DNA from: Arthrobacter zhaoxinii
GTDB lineage: Bacteria > Actinomycetota > Actinomycetes > Actinomycetales > Micrococcaceae
Length of the DNA stretch: 64,000 nucleotides
Direction: 5' to 3'
Assembly (NCBI RefSeq): GCF_024385505.1
Contig: NZ_JANFLT010000006.1
Span: 310,001 to 374,000, forward strand
The position numbers and the translations under genes are program-made. Position 1 is the first letter of the stretch. Each line of letters opens with the position of its first letter. Below, piece by piece: positions 62,010 to 64,000 of this stretch. Below the pieces are notes generated by a model, which saw nothing but the letters and a program-made list of their open reading frames with translations, was not told the DNA's origin and made no database searches.

Positions 62010-62839
62010 GCATCGAAAACCGCACGGCGCCCACGGTCCTTGTACCGCAGGACCGGTTCCTCGGCTCGCTGTACGGGCGGAACATCCGTGCCGTGATTGC
62101 CCGCGGGCTCAAGGCCACGTGGGGCACCAACTGGAGCATCATGGTCAGCGGGTTCGTCGAACCGGTGCTGTACCTGGTGGCCATGGGCATTGGCCTGGGT
62201 GCCCTGGTGGGGGCGGTCACCGGCCCGGGCGGGCAGGAAATGGAGTATGCCAACTTCATCGCACCGGCGCTGCTGGCAGTCTCCGCGATGAACGGCGCGG
62301 TGTATGACTCCACCATGAACGTGTTCTTCAAGCTCAACTACGCCCGCCTCTATGAGGGCATGCTCTCGACGCCGCTGGGTCCGCTGGACGTGGCGATGGG
62401 GGAGATCTTCCTGGCCCTGCTCCGCGGTGCGCTCTATGCCACCGGCTTTACCGCCGTAATGGGCGCGATGGGACTGATCACCTCGCCCTGGGCGCTGCTG
62501 ATGATTCCGGCAGCCGTGGTGATCGCGTTCGGCTTCGCCTCCTTCGGGATGGCCGTGACCAGTTACATGAAGACGTTCCAGCAAATGGACTGGATCCAAA
62601 TGATCATGCTGCCCATGTTCCTGCTCTCTGCGACCTTCTACCCGCTGAGTGTCTACCCCGAAGCGGTGCAGTCCGTAATCCAGGCGCTGCCGCTCTGGCA
62701 CGGCGTGGAACTGCTCCGGCAGATCAGCGTAGGCATCTTCAGCTGGGGGACGGCAGGGCATCTGCTGTACTTCGTGGTGATGATCGTCCTGGGCCTGACC
62801 TTGACCACCAACAGGCTCCGGGCTCTGTTCCTGAAGTAG
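62006..62839 (+). CDS. ABC-2 type transporter permease, second
   Basis: A 277-residue partner of the previous permease, with ALKATWGTNWSIMVSGFVEPV near the start in part, YANFIAPALLAVSAMNGAVYDS and MLPMFLLSATFYPLSVYPEA. The ATG overlaps the previous stop (ATGA) and GAGGAGG is 8 bases upstream. Forms a three-gene heteromeric export system with the ATPase. A longer upstream frame is a shadow. Confidence 0.85.
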   Translation: MSIENRTAPTVLVPQDRFLGSLYGRNIRAVIARGLKATWGTNWSIMVSGFVEPVLYLVAMGIGLGALVGAVTGPGGQEMEYANFIAPALLAVSAMNGAVYDSTMNVFFKLNYARLYEGMLSTPLGPLDVAMGEIFLALLRGALYATGFTAVMGAMGLITSPWALLMIPAAVVIAFGFASFGMAVTSYMKTFQQMDWIQMIMLPMFLLSATFYPLSVYPEAVQSVIQALPLWHGVELLRQISVGIFSWGTAGHLLYFVVMIVLGLTLTTNRLRALFLK

Positions 62840-62847
62840 GCGTCGGG

Positions 62848-63369
62848 TCAGCCGGCCAGCTGCTCATATTTGCGGGTGAAGATCCCGGCCAGGCGGTCAT
62901 TGAACAGTACGAACTCCGCGCGCTTCAGCGTCCCCGGGGTGTGGTCCAGGACTTCCTGCAGCCCGATGCCGGCCACGGTCTCCGGGTCCCAGCCGTAAAT
63001 GCCGGCGCTCACGGCCGGGAAGGAAATGCTCCGGGCACCCAGCTCTTCGGCTGCGGCCAGGGCGGTGCGGAAGCAGGACCTCAGCAGTTCCGGGTCCGTT
63101 TCGCCTGCCCCGGCATTGGGCCCCACGGTGTGCACCACCCACCGGGCGGGCAGGTCGAACGCCTCGGTAGCCACGGACAGGCCGGTGGGCAGCCCCTGCG
63201 GCAGCGACGTCTTCCGCAGTTCCCTGCAGGCAGCGAGCAGCTTCGGGCCGGCGGCACGGTGGATGGCCCCGTCCACTCCGCCGCCGCCCAGCAGGGATGA
63301 GTTGGCCGCGTTGACGATGACGTCGGTATCCCGCCGGGTGATGTCGCCGGTGGCAATGGTGATCTGCAT
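62848..63369 (-). CDS. Macrodomain ADP-ribose hydrolase
   Basis: A 173-residue macro domain. MQITIATGDITRRDTDVIVN opens the domain, then AANSSLLGGGGVDGAIHRAAG (ADP-ribose loop with Asp), WVVHTVGPNAGAGE and SISFPAVSAGIYGWDPE (catalytic Gly-Ile-Tyr-Gly loop). It likely removes O-acetyl-ADP-ribose or mono-ADP-ribose, acting in the cytosol. ATG 63369. Convergent with the ABC transporter. Confidence 0.9.
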   Translation of the reverse strand: MQITIATGDITRRDTDVIVNAANSSLLGGGGVDGAIHRAAGPKLLAACRELRKTSLPQGLPTGLSVATEAFDLPARWVVHTVGPNAGAGETDPELLRSCFRTALAAAEELGARSISFPAVSAGIYGWDPETVAGIGLQEVLDHTPGTLKRAEFVLFNDRLAGIFTRKYEQLAG

Positions 63370-63481
63370 CGAGCCAGTCTGCCACTGCCGCGGGCCTGCT
63401 GCCACCGCGTGCGGAAGCAGGCGCAGGCGCGCAGAGCGAACACGGCACCGGGCACCTGTCTGAGTTTGAGAGAATAAAACC

Positions 63482-63985
63482 ATGCAGTCGATCCGAAACG
63501 GCAAGACGCCGTCGTCCTCGTCCACGCCCGGCCGCGGCATCAGCCGCAGGATGGGCTCCACGGGCATCGTCGTGATGCTCATTGTCTTCCTGGTGGCGGT
63601 GGTTTTCGCCGCCAACCAGAATGACGTCATTGGCTGGCTGGTGGTCATCGTGTCCCTGGGCTGGCTGTTCCTCGCCACGTTCGTGGTCTTCTCCGTTCGG
63701 GGCGCCACCCGCAAGGCCACCGCAAAGCTTGCCGGTGCCGCCGCCGGCGCTGCTCCCCGCAGCGGAGTGCAGGTTGTGGATGAAAGCACCACCGTCCGTG
63801 ACCGGAAACTGGACCACAGCTTCAAGATCATCCAGGTCCAGGCCAAGGTCATCAACGAGAACCTGGACACTGACCGGGAAATGGTCGACCGCGCCCTGGA
63901 GACCATCGAAATCACGGCGTCCAACGGCCGTGGCATGATCAAGAAGAACGACGGCGGGCCGGTCGAAGGCACCATCGTCGACTAG
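63482..63985 (+). CDS. Membrane protein with two helices, unknown
   Basis: A 167-residue protein. A Ser/Pro-rich start leads to two adjacent helices (IVVMLIVFLVAVVFAAN, WLVVIVSLGWLFLATFVVFS) and a soluble domain with KLDHSFKIIQVQAKVINENLD and VDRALETIEITAS, which looks like a coiled/helical region. ATG 63482. No family named; probably inner membrane with a cytoplasmic domain. Confidence 0.7.
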   Translation: MQSIRNGKTPSSSSTPGRGISRRMGSTGIVVMLIVFLVAVVFAANQNDVIGWLVVIVSLGWLFLATFVVFSVRGATRKATAKLAGAAAGAAPRSGVQVVDESTTVRDRKLDHSFKIIQVQAKVINENLDTDREMVDRALETIEITASNGRGMIKKNDGGPVEGTIVD

Positions 63986-64000
63986 TTTCCCTCCACCGCC

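Noticed and set aside
1-64000. CRISPR array, IS element or rRNA operon
   Set aside because: No regularly spaced repeats, transposase-like protein or rRNA-like sequence was seen on either strand.

Overview
The window is high-GC, densely coded chromosome from an actinobacterium, most likely an Arthrobacter-like member of the Micrococcaceae. The evidence is gene content and order rather than any marker RNA: a PerM/DUF6350 protein beside purN as in mycobacteria, DUF6318 lipoproteins, a glutaminase-STAS-cNMP fusion, an MSMEG_6728-type protein, HspR (HAIR) and HrcA (CIRCE) sites, and many GTG/TTG starts. No rRNA, complete tRNA, IS element, prophage or CRISPR array was found.

Layout. 1-8.1 kb: tail of an FCD regulator, L-lactate dehydrogenase, the PutP proline symporter, small enzymes, a VWA protein, and the first cold-shock gene. 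8.1-10.7 kb: a gap with tandem tRNA-T-arm-like repeats, a three-domain glutaminase, and a second cold-shock gene whose long leader matches the first. 10.7-15.4 kb: GntR regulator, APC permease and acetamidase/formamidase (probable amide or amino-acid use), then a divergent Nramp-family carrier behind an inverted-repeat promoter. 15.6-19.8 kb: Ser/Thr kinase, YchJ-like protein, two medium-chain dehydrogenases. 19.8-25.4 kb: the urease cluster ureABCFGD (minus strand, no ureE), an AAA ATPase, and the eroded C-terminus of a nickel transporter. 25.5-32 kb: TauE/SafE exporter, DoxX protein with a Lys/Ala tail, metallophosphoesterase, catalase, and a Stealth phosphotransferase with an apparent ATT start. 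32-36 kb: lipoproteins, including a DUF6318 / PKD-like / DUF6318 operon. 36-45.5 kb: small enzymes, a second TauE/SafE protein, DUF6350, purN, MFS carrier, DUF559 protein, purH. 45.6-53.2 kb: isocitrate dehydrogenase, BASS transporter, Hsp20 with paired CIRCE and HAIR sites, a GCS2 ligase, and a four-gene envelope operon. 53.2-64 kb: oxidoreductase, gamma carbonic anhydrase, purU, a flavin monooxygenase-like protein, a ZTP riboswitch ahead of glyA-folD, a three-gene ABC exporter, a macrodomain protein and a final membrane protein.

Two themes tie genes together. One-carbon and purine metabolism is spread over purN, purH, purU, glyA and folD, with the ZTP riboswitch linking AICAR-pathway stress to folate supply. 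Nitrogen release is covered by urease, glutaminase, amidase and PutP. Most genes are ordinary housekeeping genes. The least explained parts are the cold-shock leaders, the DUF6318 lipoprotein operon, the Nramp relative without its metal motif, a 24-base element shared by two divergent intergenic regions, and the four-gene operon at 51-53 kb.
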